A model generated the notes under the pieces. It saw nothing but the letters and a program-made list of their open reading frames with translations. It searched no databases and was not told the DNA's origin. Shown in pieces: positions 36,728 to 45,979 of a DNA stretch of 64,000 nucleotides. Each line of letters starts with the position of its first letter. Within the stretch, counting starts at the first letter, position 1. Both the position numbers and the translations under genes were made by a program. This DNA is from Stutzerimonas chloritidismutans AW-1. GTDB taxonomy: Bacteria; Pseudomonadota; Gammaproteobacteria; Pseudomonadales; Pseudomonadaceae. The stretch spans positions 57,623 to 121,622 of the forward strand of contig NZ_AOFQ01000031.1 of NCBI RefSeq assembly GCF_000495915.1. Direction: 5' to 3'.

Positions 36728-36741
36728 GTTATCGTACAACT
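36728..36741 (-). promoter_or_regulatory. regulon operator at kdgD promoter
   Basis: On the minus strand this is AGTTGTACGATAAC, identical over all 14 bases to the site upstream of the gntR gene (60966-60979). It falls between TTGGAG and TAACGT, a plausible -35/-10 pair with 17-base spacing, so bound protein would block RNA polymerase. An imperfect dyad (GTT...AAC) suits a GntR/FCD dimer. Confidence 0.7.
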
Positions 36742-36905
36742 AAAAATACTCCAACCGTTTTTTCTGCGCATTTTCTTCAGCGCTGAAAGCTGACTGAAAG
36801 CTTTCTGCTTTTCACTCACCCGGCCAGGTTAATCACCATAAGGGCGGCAGCTTAAAAGGCATAAGCAGCTGCGGATGCCCCAGCCAAATGCACTGATGAT
36901 TTCGT

Positions 36906-36956
36906 TTGACAGGTGACGTAGCGAACTGTAAAAACCCCACATAGTCGTACGACGAC
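36906..36956 (+). promoter_or_regulatory. gudD2 promoter with overlapping operator
   Basis: TTGACA (36906-36911) and TAAAAA (36929-36934) are 17 bases apart. AGTCGTACGACGAC (36943-36956) lies at the expected start point and matches the kdgD/gntR operator at 11 of 14 bases. The divergent region 36671-37121 thus holds two operators about 200 bases apart and the small frame at 36991. Confidence 0.6.
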
Positions 36957-36990
36957 CTATAACCACAATAACAATAGCGAGGCCCCGGAC

Positions 36991-37125
36991 ATGTTCCGCA
37001 ATTGCCCGTCCCCTGCGCAGCCGCTGGCTGCCGATAACGCCATCCGCCGCGCTGCCTCAGCAGATGCGCGCACAGCGCCCGCTCCGGTCGCTCGCCTCGC
37101 CTGCAGCGGAGGCCGCGCACAATGA
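36991..37125 (+). CDS. possible 44-residue leader peptide before gudD2
   Basis: An ATG frame of 44 codons ([15 protein letters not shown] start, Ala/Arg-rich) begins about 50 bases after the predicted transcription start. It has GAGG about 10 bases upstream. Its TGA overlaps the gudD2 ATG as ATGA, the usual sign of translational coupling. The composition is low in complexity and no relative was recognised, so it could be a chance frame in high-GC DNA. If translated, it would lead ribosomes to the gudD2 start. Confidence 0.35.
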   Translation: MFRNCPSPAQPLAADNAIRRAASADARTAPAPVARLACSGGRAQ

Positions 37126-38501
37126 GTCAGCCGTCCAGTGCAACGCCCCGTGTACAGAGCATGCAGGTCATACCCGTGGCCGGCTACGACAGCATGCTGC
37201 TCAATCTCTGCGGCGCCCACGCCCCCTACTTCACCCGCAACCTGGTCCTGCTCACCGACAATGCCGGCAACACCGGTATCGGCGAAGTACCCGGTGGCGA
37301 GGGTATCCGTCAGGCATTGGAGCGTAGCTGCCCGCTGGTCATCGGCCAGCCGATCGGCGCCTACAACCGGGTGCTCAACCGCCTGCGCGCGATGCTCGCC
37401 GGCAATGGCCGCGACACCCGCCACGAGGTGACCTCCGCAGCCGAGGCGGCGGTGCTCAAGCAGCCCCACGAGATCAACCTGCGCCTGGACAACGTGATAA
37501 CCGCAGTCGAGGCCGCCCTGCTCGACCTGCTCGGCCAGCACCTCGACGTGCCGGTAGCCGAGCTGCTCGGCAGCGGCCAGCAGCGCGATGCCGTGCCGAT
37601 GCTCGCCTACCTCTTCTATATAGGTGATCGCCAGCGCACCGACCTGCCCTATCTGGCCGGCACCGGCGAGGACTGGTACCACCTGCGCCACCAGCAGGCG
37701 CTGACCCCGGACGCCATCGTCCGCCTGGCCGAGGCCGCGCATGCGCGCTACGGCTTCGCCGACTTCAAGCTCAAGGGCGGGGTGATGCGCGGCGAGGAGG
37801 AGATGCAGGCCATCGCCGCGATCAAGGCGCGCTTCCCGGATGCCCGCGTCACCCTCGATCCTAACGGCGCCTGGTCGCTGGACGAGGCCATCACCCTGTG
37901 CAAGGGCCAGGGCCACCTGCTCGCCTACGCCGAAGACCCCTGCGGCCCGGAAAATGGCTACTCCGGCCGCGAGATCATGGCCGAGTTCAAGCGCGCCACC
38001 GGCATTCCCACTGCCACCAACATGGTTGCCACCGACTGGCGGCAGATGGGCCACTCGCTGCGCCTGGAGGCAGTCGACATCCCGCTGGCCGACCCGCATT
38101 TCTGGACCATGCAGGGCTCGGTGCGCCTGGCGCAGATGTGCGAGCAGTTCGGCCTGACCTGGGGTTCGCATTCGAACAACCACTTCGACGTCTCGCTGGC
38201 CATGTTCACCCACGCCGCGGCCGCCGCGCCGGGACGCATCACCGCCATCGACACCCACTGGATCTGGCAGGAAGGCCAGGAGCGCCTGACCCGAGAGCCG
38301 CTGCAGATCGTCGCCGGCCAGGTTCGCGTACCCGAGCGCCCGGGCCTGGGCATCGAGCCGGACATGGACCGGATCATGGCGGCTCACGAGCTTTACAAGA
38401 AGGTCGCCAGTGGTGCGCGTGACGACGCCATGGCGATGCGTTACCTGGTGCCTGGCTGGACCTATGACCCGAAGAAACCCAGCCTCGGCCGCAATACCTG
38501 A
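37122..38501 (+). CDS. gudD: glucarate dehydratase, copy 2
   Basis: This second glucarate dehydratase has 459 residues and all the catalytic landmarks of the family: [41 protein letters not shown] and [16 protein letters not shown]. It carries an insertion relative to copy 1 near residues 95-115 ([18 protein letters not shown]). It heads a plus-strand operon with the tctCBA transporter genes, starting 28 bases before tctC. The ATG at 37122 overlaps the end of a possible leader frame and has GGAGG nine bases upstream. Translation could also begin at the in-frame ATG seven codons later ([12 protein letters not shown]), which aligns better with copy 1. Confidence 0.93.
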   Translation: MSQPSSATPRVQSMQVIPVAGYDSMLLNLCGAHAPYFTRNLVLLTDNAGNTGIGEVPGGEGIRQALERSCPLVIGQPIGAYNRVLNRLRAMLAGNGRDTRHEVTSAAEAAVLKQPHEINLRLDNVITAVEAALLDLLGQHLDVPVAELLGSGQQRDAVPMLAYLFYIGDRQRTDLPYLAGTGEDWYHLRHQQALTPDAIVRLAEAAHARYGFADFKLKGGVMRGEEEMQAIAAIKARFPDARVTLDPNGAWSLDEAITLCKGQGHLLAYAEDPCGPENGYSGREIMAEFKRATGIPTATNMVATDWRQMGHSLRLEAVDIPLADPHFWTMQGSVRLAQMCEQFGLTWGSHSNNHFDVSLAMFTHAAAAAPGRITAIDTHWIWQEGQERLTREPLQIVAGQVRVPERPGLGIEPDMDRIMAAHELYKKVASGARDDAMAMRYLVPGWTYDPKKPSLGRNT

Positions 38502-38529
38502 TCCCGCAGCCCAAACCCGGAGAACTCCA

Positions 38530-39507
38530 ATGAAAACAATATTCCGCGCCTCCCTGCTTTCTGCCCTCGTCGGCATTGCCGGCCTCGCCGCCTCCACCGC
38601 CATGGCGGCCGACGTGAAATGGCCGACCCGCCCCGTGCAGGTGGTGGTGATCGCCAACCCCGGCGGCGACACCGATTTCAACGCCCGCACCATGGCCAAG
38701 TACTTCAACCAGATCACCGGCAAGAGCATGGTGGTGACCAACATCGCCGGCGGCGGCGGCACCCTGGCCGCCGAACAGGTCAAGGGCGCGGCGGCGGATG
38801 GCAACACCATCCTCTTCACCCACCCCGGTCAGCTGATCGTCAACGAGGTCGCCGGCCTCACCGAGGACAGCTACGAGACCTTCGATGTGGCGTGCATCGC
38901 CGGGGTCGACAAGAGCACCGTGTTCGTCGCCTCCAAGCAGTCCGGCGTGACCAGCATGCAGGACCTGATCGCCAAGTCGAAGGCCGAGCCGGGCAGCATC
39001 ACCTACGGCACCGAGATGGGCAGCTTCTCCCACGTGCAGGGGCTGATGCTGGAGAAGCTGACCGACACCAAGCTGAAGATGGTCGACGGCGGCACGGTTT
39101 CCGACCGCGTGGTGGGCATGCTCGGCGGACGCCTCGACCTCGGCGCGATCACCTACGGCTCGGTGCAGGACTACGTCAGCGGTGGGCAGATGGTCGCCCT
39201 CGGCCAGCCCAACGAGGAGCGCAACCCACTGCTCGGCGAGGTGCCGACACTCAAGGAGCAGGGCCTCGACATCACCATGGACAAGCCCTACGTGGTCGCT
39301 TTCCCGAAGGGCACCGATCCGGCGATCGTGAAGAAGATGGCCGACGTGATGAAGCAGATCACCGAAATCCCCGAGTACGCCGAGGAACTGAAGAAGTTCA
39401 AGCAGCCGGTGGCCTACTACGGCACCGAAGAGGCCAAGGCGATTCTGGCCAAGACCCGCGAGGACTTCATGCAGTTCAAGGACGAACTGCGTCAGGCCAA
39501 GAACTGA
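38530..39507 (+). CDS. tctC: tripartite tricarboxylate transporter binding protein TctC
   Basis: This periplasmic solute-binding protein has 325 residues, with a signal peptide cleaved after STAMA. The mature protein begins with WPTRPVQVVVIANPGGDTDFNARTMAKY, typical of Bug/TctC proteins. ITYGTEMGSFSHVQGLML and LGEVPTLKEQGLDI are family features. The ligand is probably a hexarate such as glucarate, because it is sandwiched between gudD2 and the membrane subunits. TctC proteins more often bind citrate-like acids, so this is inference from context. Confidence 0.92.
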   Translation: MKTIFRASLLSALVGIAGLAASTAMAADVKWPTRPVQVVVIANPGGDTDFNARTMAKYFNQITGKSMVVTNIAGGGGTLAAEQVKGAAADGNTILFTHPGQLIVNEVAGLTEDSYETFDVACIAGVDKSTVFVASKQSGVTSMQDLIAKSKAEPGSITYGTEMGSFSHVQGLMLEKLTDTKLKMVDGGTVSDRVVGMLGGRLDLGAITYGSVQDYVSGGQMVALGQPNEERNPLLGEVPTLKEQGLDITMDKPYVVAFPKGTDPAIVKKMADVMKQITEIPEYAEELKKFKQPVAYYGTEEAKAILAKTREDFMQFKDELRQAKN

Positions 39508-39520
39508 TCCCTGACGTGTC

Positions 39521-39543
39521 GCCAGCCGGCCACGCCGGCTGGC
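39521..39543 (+). promoter_or_regulatory. intra-operon hairpin after tctC
   Basis: GCCAGCCGG (39521-39529) and CCGGCTGGC (39535-39543) form a perfect 9-bp stem with loop CCACG, and no T-run follows. Stems after binding-protein genes commonly stabilise that part of the message, raising binding protein over the membrane subunits. Confidence 0.55.
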
Positions 39544-39571
39544 TGTCTCTCCTCGCGCACGGAGGTTTGCC

Positions 39572-40066
39572 ATGACCACTGCAAACAAGAAAGAACTGAT
39601 CATCGGCGTGGCCATGCTCGGCGCCAGCATCGCCTATCTGGTGATGGCCTACCGCGTACCCGGCCACGACGGCATCGATGCCGCCACCGTCCCCACCCTG
39701 CTGGCCATCCTGCTCTGCCTGCTCGGGGCGCTGCAGACGCTCAGCGCCATCGGCAACCGCGCGCGGCCCGCGGCCGAGAGCGACGCCGACGCACCGGAGC
39801 AAACCAGCACCAGCGTCGTCGAGCCGCTGACCGTGCTGAAGACCCTCGGGCTCATCCTTATCTACGTGGTGCTGCTCGGCCCGGTGGGCTTTCCGATCAT
39901 GACCGCGCTGTACCTCTACCTGCAGTTCATCGTCCTGACGCCCGTGAACCAAAAGGTCCGCCACCTGCCCTACGCGGCCATCGCGGTGGTCACGTCGGCC
40001 GTCATCTACCTGCTGTTCCGCGAGGCCTTCGATCTGTTGCTGCCCGCTGGCCTGCTGAATTTCTGA
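39572..40066 (+). CDS. tctB: tripartite tricarboxylate transporter small membrane subunit TctB
   Basis: This 164-residue integral membrane protein has about four helices and a hydrophilic, acidic loop in the middle (ESDADAPEQTSTS). Size, topology and position between tctC and tctA identify it as TctB. GGAGG lies seven bases before the ATG. It pairs with TctA to form the membrane channel complex driven by an ion gradient. Confidence 0.9.
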   Translation: MTTANKKELIIGVAMLGASIAYLVMAYRVPGHDGIDAATVPTLLAILLCLLGALQTLSAIGNRARPAAESDADAPEQTSTSVVEPLTVLKTLGLILIYVVLLGPVGFPIMTALYLYLQFIVLTPVNQKVRHLPYAAIAVVTSAVIYLLFREAFDLLLPAGLLNF

Positions 40067-40076
40067 GGAATCGACC

Positions 40077-41597
40077 ATGCTCGAATTACTGCAGCAAGGC
40101 TTCGGTGCCGTCTTCTCGCTCTACATCATGCTGCTGATGCTCGGCGGCGTCGCGGTCGGCATCGTCTTCGGCGCCGTGCCCGGCCTGTCGGCGACCATGG
40201 CAGTGGCGCTGTGCCTGCCACTGACCTTCACCATGGGGCCGCAAGCTGGCCTGTCGCTGCTCGTCGCACTGTTCATCGGCGCTACGTCCGGCGGGCTGAT
40301 CTCGGCGATCCTGCTGAAGATTCCCGGTACGCCATCGTCCATCGCCACGGTGTTCGACGGCGGCCCGCTGATGGAGCAAGGCCTGGGCGTGAAGGCGCTC
40401 GGCGTCGGCATCGTGTTCTCCTTTCTCGGCACCATCTTCAGCATCATCGCGCTGATGTTCATCGCCCCGCAGCTGGCCAAGATCGCACTGAGCTTCGGCC
40501 CGCACGAATACTTCGCCATCGCGGTGTTCTCGCTGACGCTGATCGCCACCCTTTCCGCCGGCTCGATGGTCAAGGGGCTGTTCGCCGGCACGCTGGGCAT
40601 CGCCGTATCCACCGTTGGCATCGCCCCGGTGGAAGCCGTACGCCGCTTTACCTTCGGCATCAGCGAACTGAACGGCGGCTTCTCCATGCTCACGGTGATG
40701 ATCGGCATGTTCGCCGTGGCAGAGGTCATCAAGCTCGCCGAAACCGGCCGGCATGCCGTGCGCAGCAAGGCCGGTTCGGTGAGCATGAAAGACATCAAAG
40801 GCTTCGGCTTCTCGCTCAAGGAGTTCCGCCAGGAGCTGCCCAACGCCAGTCGCTCCGGTCTGATCGGCCTGGCGGTGGGCATTCTCCCGGGGATCGGTGC
40901 CGGCACCTCCAATCTGCTCTCCTACATCGTCGCGAAGAAGCGCGCCAAGCAGCCGGAAACCTACGGCAAGGGCAACATCGGTGGCGTGGTCGCCAGCGAG
41001 ACCGCGAACAATGCCGGCATCGGCGGCGCGATGATGCCGCTGATGACCCTGGGCATTCCCGGCGACACCACCACGGCGATCCTGCTCGGCGGCTTCCTGA
41101 TCCACGGCATCCAGCCCGGCCCGCTGCTGTTCATCAGCCAGGGGCCGCTGGTCTACACCATCTTCGCCGCGCTGCTGGTGGCCTCGGTGATGATGCTGTT
41201 CATGGAGTTCTACGGCCTACGCCTGTTCATCAAGCTGCTCGACGTGCCCAAGCACATCCTGCTGCCGATCATCCTGGTGCTCTGTGTGGTCGGTGCGTTC
41301 GGCCTCTCCAGCCGGCTGTTCGATGTCTGGTCGATCCTGCTGTTCGGTGTGCTTGGCTATGCCTTCGTCAAGGCGGGCATGCCGGTCGCGCCCTTCATCA
41401 TCGGCTTCATCCTCGGGCCGATGGCGGAGACCAATCTGCGCCGCGGCCTGATGCTCTCCGACGGCAACTTCGCCTCGTTCTTCACCAACCCCATCGCCGC
41501 GACCTTTCTCGGGCTGGCCCTGGCCTTCGTGCTCTGGCAGCTGTACAGCGCGATGCGGCCACGGAGCGGCGTGCTCGGTCAGGTGCTACGCACCTGA
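40077..41597 (+). CDS. tctA: tripartite tricarboxylate transporter large membrane subunit TctA
   Basis: This 506-residue membrane protein has about 10-12 helices. The repeated TctA motifs are clear: GAVPGLSATMAVALCLPLTF near residue 30 and GILPGIGAGTSNLLSYIVAKK near 265, with GIPGDTTTAILLGGF at about 325. It starts 11 bases after the tctB stop. It is the last gene of the gudD2-tctCBA operon, closed by the hairpin at 41604. Confidence 0.95.
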   Translation: MLELLQQGFGAVFSLYIMLLMLGGVAVGIVFGAVPGLSATMAVALCLPLTFTMGPQAGLSLLVALFIGATSGGLISAILLKIPGTPSSIATVFDGGPLMEQGLGVKALGVGIVFSFLGTIFSIIALMFIAPQLAKIALSFGPHEYFAIAVFSLTLIATLSAGSMVKGLFAGTLGIAVSTVGIAPVEAVRRFTFGISELNGGFSMLTVMIGMFAVAEVIKLAETGRHAVRSKAGSVSMKDIKGFGFSLKEFRQELPNASRSGLIGLAVGILPGIGAGTSNLLSYIVAKKRAKQPETYGKGNIGGVVASETANNAGIGGAMMPLMTLGIPGDTTTAILLGGFLIHGIQPGPLLFISQGPLVYTIFAALLVASVMMLFMEFYGLRLFIKLLDVPKHILLPIILVLCVVGAFGLSSRLFDVWSILLFGVLGYAFVKAGMPVAPFIIGFILGPMAETNLRRGLMLSDGNFASFFTNPIAATFLGLALAFVLWQLYSAMRPRSGVLGQVLRT

Positions 41598-41603
41598 AGC
41601 TGC

Positions 41604-41627
41604 GCCCCTCTGCGCCAGCAGAGGGGC
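41604..41627. terminator. hairpin between convergent tctA and dehydratase genes
   Basis: GCCCCTCTGC (41604-41613) and GCAGAGGGGC (41618-41627) form a perfect 10-bp stem with loop GCCA inside a 35-base convergent gap. It lacks a T-run but is well placed to stop transcripts from both sides. Confidence 0.65.
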
Positions 41628-41632
41628 TGCCG

Positions 41633-42775
41633 TCAGGGCTTGGTGCCGAACGTCTCGCTTGCCAGCGTCCAACCCGCCACCTGCTCACTGAGGCTCAGCC
41701 CCAGCCCGGGCCGGGTCGGCACCTGCATGCAGCCGTCGCGGATCTCGAGCCGCTCCTTAAACAGCGGCTCGAGCCATTCGAAATGCTCGACCCATGTGGC
41801 ATGTTCGTAGGCCGCCGCGAGGTGGATATGCAATTCCATAACGAAATGCGGCGCCATCACGATTCCGCGCCGCCGCGCCGCCTCGGCCACCTGCAGGAAC
41901 GGCGTGAAACCACCGATGCGCGGCGCATCATGCATGATCACATCCACCGCCCCGCGTTCGACGAAGGCACAGGCTTCGGCCGCACTGCCGAGCATCTCGC
42001 CAGTGCCGACCGGGGTGATCAGCTGCGCCGCCAGGGCGGCGTGACCTTCCAGATCGTGGGCGTCCAGCGGCTCCTCTATCCAGATCAGCTCGAACTCCTC
42101 CAGCGCCCTGCCCATGCGTGCCGCGGTGGTGCGATCCCATTGCTGGTTGACGTCGACCATCAGCGCCGCCTCGTCGCCGAAGTGCCTGCGCAGCGCCGCG
42201 ACCCGGCGCAGGTCGGCGTGCCGATCGGGCTGGCCGACCTTCAGCTTGATCCCGCCAATGCCTCGCGCCCTAGACGCCTCGGCCTTTTCGATGACCTCCT
42301 CGATGGGCGCCTGCAGGTAGCCGCCGGAGGTGTTGTAGCAAGGCACCGCGTCGCGGTGGGCGCCGAGCAGCTTGGCCAGTGGCAGCCCGGCGCGACGCGC
42401 CTTGAGGTCCCAAAGCGCCGTATCGAAGGCGGCAATGCTCTGCACTGCCAGGCCGCTACGCCCGATCGAGGCGCTGGCCCAGCTCAGCCGGCTCCACAGG
42501 CGGGCGATGTCGTTGGGATCTTCGCCCAGCAGCAACGGCGCCAGTTCCCGCGCGTGGGCATATTGCGCGTGGCCGCCGGTGCGCAGGCTGTAGCTGAAAC
42601 CGAGGCCGTGATGGCCCTGCTGCGACTGCAGTTCAACGAACAACAGGCTGACCGACGCCAGCGGCAGCTGCCGCCCGGTGAGTACCTTGGCGTCGCTGAC
42701 CGGCCGCTGCAGCGGCAGCTCCACCGCACGCAGGCCGATCAAGCTGATGCGGTCAGCTTCATAGAGGTCGCTCAT
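41633..42775 (-). CDS. L-talarate/galactarate dehydratase-like enolase-superfamily enzyme
   Basis: This mandelate-racemase-subgroup enzyme has 380 residues. It shares long conserved blocks with the Salmonella talarate/galactarate dehydratase: PVSDAKVLTGRQ, GFSYS, HAKE-like HARELAPLLLGEDPNDI, LAKLLGAHRDAVPCYNTSGG, GGIKLKVGQPD (KxK), VDVNQQWDR (metal Asp), IWIEEPLDAHD and APHFVMELHIHLAAAY (catalytic His). It would give another entry into 5-keto-4-deoxyglucarate. It is divergently transcribed from a LysR-type regulator that probably controls it, separate from the GntR-type operators. Confidence 0.87.
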   Translation of the reverse strand: MSDLYEADRISLIGLRAVELPLQRPVSDAKVLTGRQLPLASVSLLFVELQSQQGHHGLGFSYSLRTGGHAQYAHARELAPLLLGEDPNDIARLWSRLSWASASIGRSGLAVQSIAAFDTALWDLKARRAGLPLAKLLGAHRDAVPCYNTSGGYLQAPIEEVIEKAEASRARGIGGIKLKVGQPDRHADLRRVAALRRHFGDEAALMVDVNQQWDRTTAARMGRALEEFELIWIEEPLDAHDLEGHAALAAQLITPVGTGEMLGSAAEACAFVERGAVDVIMHDAPRIGGFTPFLQVAEAARRRGIVMAPHFVMELHIHLAAAYEHATWVEHFEWLEPLFKERLEIRDGCMQVPTRPGLGLSLSEQVAGWTLASETFGTKP

Positions 42776-42877
42776 TCGTGCACCGCCTCGCCAGTCAGGG
42801 GATGCGCTGGATAATCCGCCGACTGATTGATACGGTCCAATTCATTAAAGCTCTCGATTGATACCAGGAACGGATCA
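42776..42877. promoter_or_regulatory. divergent promoter region of dehydratase and LysR gene
   Basis: Two TTGATAC repeats (near 42826 and 42857, 31 bases apart) flank the middle of this 102-base gap, with an AT-rich stretch around AATTCATTAAAG. Repeats in the shared region of a LysR gene and its target are typical regulator-binding sites. No GntR-type operator was found here. Confidence 0.45.
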
Positions 42878-43819
42878 ATGTTCGAACTCGCCCAGCTGCG
42901 CTGCTTCACCACCCTGGCCAGCGAACTGAATTTCCGTCGCGCGGCCGAGCGCCTGAATATGACCCAGCCGCCGCTGAGCCGGCAGATCCAGTTGTTGGAA
43001 CACCAGCTCGGCGTCGCGCTGTTCACCCGCAGCACGCGCTCGGTAGCACTCACCGCCGCCGGCCGCGCTTTCTTCGTCGAGGCCCAGGCCCTGCTCGACC
43101 AGGCCCACCGCGCCGCACAAGGTGCGCGCCTGGCCGCACTGGGCGAGAGCGGCTCGCTGACCATCAGCTTCGTTGCCAGCGCGGTCTACGACTTCCTGCC
43201 GCGCGCGATCACCCAAGTGCGCCGGGAACGGCCAGGTGTGGCCATCAACCTGCTGGAGACCACCACCTTCGAACAACTGCAGGCTCTGCGCGCGCGGCGG
43301 GTCGACCTGGCGGTGGTGCGCGAGCCGTTGCAGCAGCCGGGACTGGTCAGTGAATGCCTGCTGCGCGAGCCCTTCGTGCTGGCCACGCCGACCGACCACC
43401 CGCTGGCGCAGCATCCGGCGCCGACCCTGGAAATGCTCCACGGCGAGCCATTCATCCTCTATGCCCATGGCGCCTGGCAGCCGTTCAACGAGCTGCACAC
43501 CGGGCTGTTCCGCGCCAGCGGTATCCAGCCCGAATTCGTCCAGTCACTGGGCTCGACGCTCACCATCCTCTCGCTGGTCAACGCTGGCCTCGGCCTGGCG
43601 CTGGTGCCGCGCGGGGCCAGCGCGATCCGCTTCCAGCAGGTACGCTTTCGCGAACTGCCGCTGCCGGAGGGCATCTGCGCCGAGCTGTATCTGGCCTGGC
43701 GCGACGACAACGACAACCCGACGCTGGAGGCGGCGCGCAATGCCGTGCGTCAGGCGGCCCGCGATATCGCCTGGGACCTGCCGCCAATCCAGCCCCAACA
43801 CCATGGGACGGGCTGCTGA
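42878..43819 (+). CDS. LysR-family transcriptional regulator
   Basis: This 313-residue regulator has an N-terminal winged helix-turn-helix (residues 1-60: FRRAAERLNMTQPPLSRQIQLLEHQLG) and a LysR substrate-binding domain (from about 90). The start MFELAQLRCF has AGGA about eight bases upstream; an in-frame ATG 17 codons earlier is less family-like. Divergence from the talarate/galactarate dehydratase suggests it activates that gene in response to a hexarate. Confidence 0.9.
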   Translation: MFELAQLRCFTTLASELNFRRAAERLNMTQPPLSRQIQLLEHQLGVALFTRSTRSVALTAAGRAFFVEAQALLDQAHRAAQGARLAALGESGSLTISFVASAVYDFLPRAITQVRRERPGVAINLLETTTFEQLQALRARRVDLAVVREPLQQPGLVSECLLREPFVLATPTDHPLAQHPAPTLEMLHGEPFILYAHGAWQPFNELHTGLFRASGIQPEFVQSLGSTLTILSLVNAGLGLALVPRGASAIRFQQVRFRELPLPEGICAELYLAWRDDNDNPTLEAARNAVRQAARDIAWDLPPIQPQHHGTGC

Positions 43820-43938
43820 CGGCCACGAGTTGACGTTCAAATGGTCGACCAGAGCCGGGGCTATCCAGGCTGTGACGAATGCGCTGCTCGACGCTAAAGC
43901 AAGGTCTAAGAGTGCAGGAGAAGCCTTCGCAGCCCGCC

Positions 43939-45166
43939 CTAAGCCAGCAGCCTCTCGCTGCTTGTTGCGTCCACTGCTGCATCCAGCTCAGCCCCAGCCA
44001 AATGCGTTGCATAGTGCTCCATCAGCTCCGACTCCCAAGAAGCGACCTCGCCCAATATGCCGGCCGCCTCATCTTTCGTCAGTGCAAAATGCTCATGCTG
44101 GCTAAGCAGGTTGGCTCGACTTAGGAGAGTACCGCTGATACCAACCTCCATCGCCAGCCCCTGCGCAGGCCCCTCTCCCAGTACGGGAAGAACGTCATAC
44201 ATGGGCGAGAGGCGCCAAGCGCCTTCCTGCCAGATCACGGCGTGGTTGCGAGGATGATCGTCACTGTTGCCGACCAGAGCGTTGTAGGCCATTCGCCTGT
44301 AGAGCGCCTGCCTATCAGAATCTGGCGCGCCTCTGCGGTACAGCTCATCGGCGAGCGCCGCGTAGATCCACCCGTTGTTGCGCTGCACCTGCCATTCGGC
44401 ATCGAGAAGAGTTAAGCCACTCATCATCGGAATGCGGCGAAACCTTGCATCATTCGCTGACCATTCTCGGTCGAATCGCTCCACTAGCAACGTGTTGCCC
44501 CTTTCACTTTGATGGAGTGCTGTCCGAGCAACATTCATCCCCTTGGTAGCCGCAAAAGTCATGCAGGCATACTCGAATTTCGGCAGGTCGTAGTGATCAA
44601 ATTTGTCGCGTGGCTTGGCAAGAATCAGCTTGTGATCAAAGCGGTACGTGCGCTTGGGCCTGGCACCACCAACAGCTGAGCGCTGATCCCGTATTCTTAA
44701 TTCCTCCAGCTGCTCAGCGCTCAGCTGGCTGTCATAGATCGCAGCGCAAATATCTATGAAATGATCGAGCCCTTTGGCTTCAAGCATTTTCACAGGCCTT
44801 TCGCCTATACCCGGCCTCGGGGTGCGATCTTCGCCAGCCATGATGTTTCCGGCGCGATCTTCGTTAGGAGATAACAGCAGGAGCTGGATCGGAGTGAGCT
44901 CGCCCTTTCGGGTGCGGCGCAACAGGCGTTCCCCCCAAGCCATCTGGCATCGCATCATCAATGAAGCCGGGAACGCCGCCATTCTTATGTACCTGAATGG
45001 GTCGAGTGGAGAGCGGATACCGTATCGGATCAGGCACCCAACGCTTGGCTTCCACGATCTCCGGCGCATAGACGAAGGTTCCCGTACCACCCGCAAGGGT
45101 CAGCCTGCCCAGAGTCACAGTCTCACCCGTTTCCGGACACTCCATGTAGATGTAAGCGCGCGACAT
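43939..45166 (-). pseudogene. hipA: HipA-family toxin kinase, frameshifted
   Basis: The first part (from 45166) encodes the HipA N-terminal domain and reaches FIDDAMPDG. One extra A at 44937-44938 (plus strand) then shifts the frame. Removing it restores DAMPDGWGERLLRR and a 408-residue protein. The downstream part holds the kinase core, with NSDDHPRNHAVIW (catalytic loop) and LSPMYDVLP. As read, the toxin is truncated before its kinase core. The start ATG overlaps the hipB stop (TAATG). The GC content here is visibly lower than in neighbours, suggesting acquisition by transfer. A sequencing error in the adjacent six-C run is the main alternative. Confidence 0.82.
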
Positions 45167-45489
45167 TAGAAGTCCTCCGCGTTGCTGCGCGGCAGCCTGA
45201 CGCGCTTGGTCGCATTGGTTTCCAAAGCGTCGAGATCAAGCGCTGGGTCATCGATCAGCGCCTGGAAAACCCGGTCAGAAATCCCAACGGTGAACAACGC
45301 GAGCATGAAGTCGCGAAGCGAAACACCTTCAGCCTTGCCTCCCTCAATGTGACGAACAGCTCGGAGAGAAATCCCAGCCCGCTCTGCAAGGTCAGCCTGG
45401 CGCAGCCCCATGCGCAGACGCGCCTCCTTCACCAGAAGGCCTATACGGTAAAGCAGAGACGTACTTTGAACAGGGAAAAAGCCTTTCAT
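45166..45489 (-). CDS. hipB: HipB-type XRE antitoxin/repressor
   Basis: This 107-residue protein has a Cro/XRE helix-turn-helix at about residues 14-70 (ARLRMGLRQADLAERAGISLRAVRHIEGG). It overlaps hipA by one base and would neutralise HipA and repress the operon. An inverted repeat just upstream (45508-45521) resembles hipB operators. The extended C-terminus (DALETNATKRVRLPRSNAEDF) may contact HipA. The exact start is uncertain, since no strong ribosome site is visible before the ATG at 45489. Confidence 0.82.
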   Translation of the reverse strand: MKGFFPVQSTSLLYRIGLLVKEARLRMGLRQADLAERAGISLRAVRHIEGGKAEGVSLRDFMLALFTVGISDRVFQALIDDPALDLDALETNATKRVRLPRSNAEDF

Positions 45490-45507
45490 AAGGTTAAACC
45501 AAGCGAC

Positions 45508-45521
45508 ATCCTATAAAGGAT
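45508..45521 (-). promoter_or_regulatory. hipBA operator-like inverted repeat
   Basis: ATCCT (45508-45512) and AGGAT (45517-45521) form a perfect dyad with four bases between. It resembles the TATCC/GGATA arms of E. coli HipB operators, though the spacing is shorter. It overlaps TATAGG, a possible -10, about 20 bases before hipB. Confidence 0.5.
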
Positions 45522-45979
45522 AAGATACTACTAATCGCACACTAAGCAACCTTGCAATGGTATTAAGAAGTCATTTCAAAGCACCTTAAGTGCGATAAGC
45601 TGTCATGAATAGATATCTTATTACGGCGAACAAACCCGGAACGGCAGATCACTCTCGGATCCCGGGCGGTAAATCTGTCCAGTTCGGCACCATTCCAGCC
45701 AGATAAGCCTTCCGCTGCGACCGGCAGCTTCTAGCCGTCGACAGCCCATCACACTGCAAAATCAGAATCGGACATAGCCACCCATAGCATCGGTGATGAC
45801 TGGCGAGGCACAGCGTCGATAGGCCGAAGCCTTCATTGCCGCGCGATCGACTGCCCGCGCGAATCTGTACCGCCCGATCCGACGCCAACTGCGCTGTTCC
45901 GTCGCGGCAACACCCCCTAATCTGGCTGGCTGGACGTTGAATGACATCGATCCAGCGCTGCCACCTGGAGGATTCATGC
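45522..45979. other. 458-base intergenic region between hipB and azlC
   Basis: The left part is AT-rich and belongs with hipBA; the right part returns to high GC. No protein, RNA gene or terminator was convincing here. GGAGG before azlC is at 45967-45971. Confidence 0.45.

Noticed and set aside
42776..42877. GntR-type regulon operator in front of the talarate-type dehydratase
   Set aside because: No adequate match to AGTTGTACGATAAC was found; the repeats there are different and better explained by the LysR protein.
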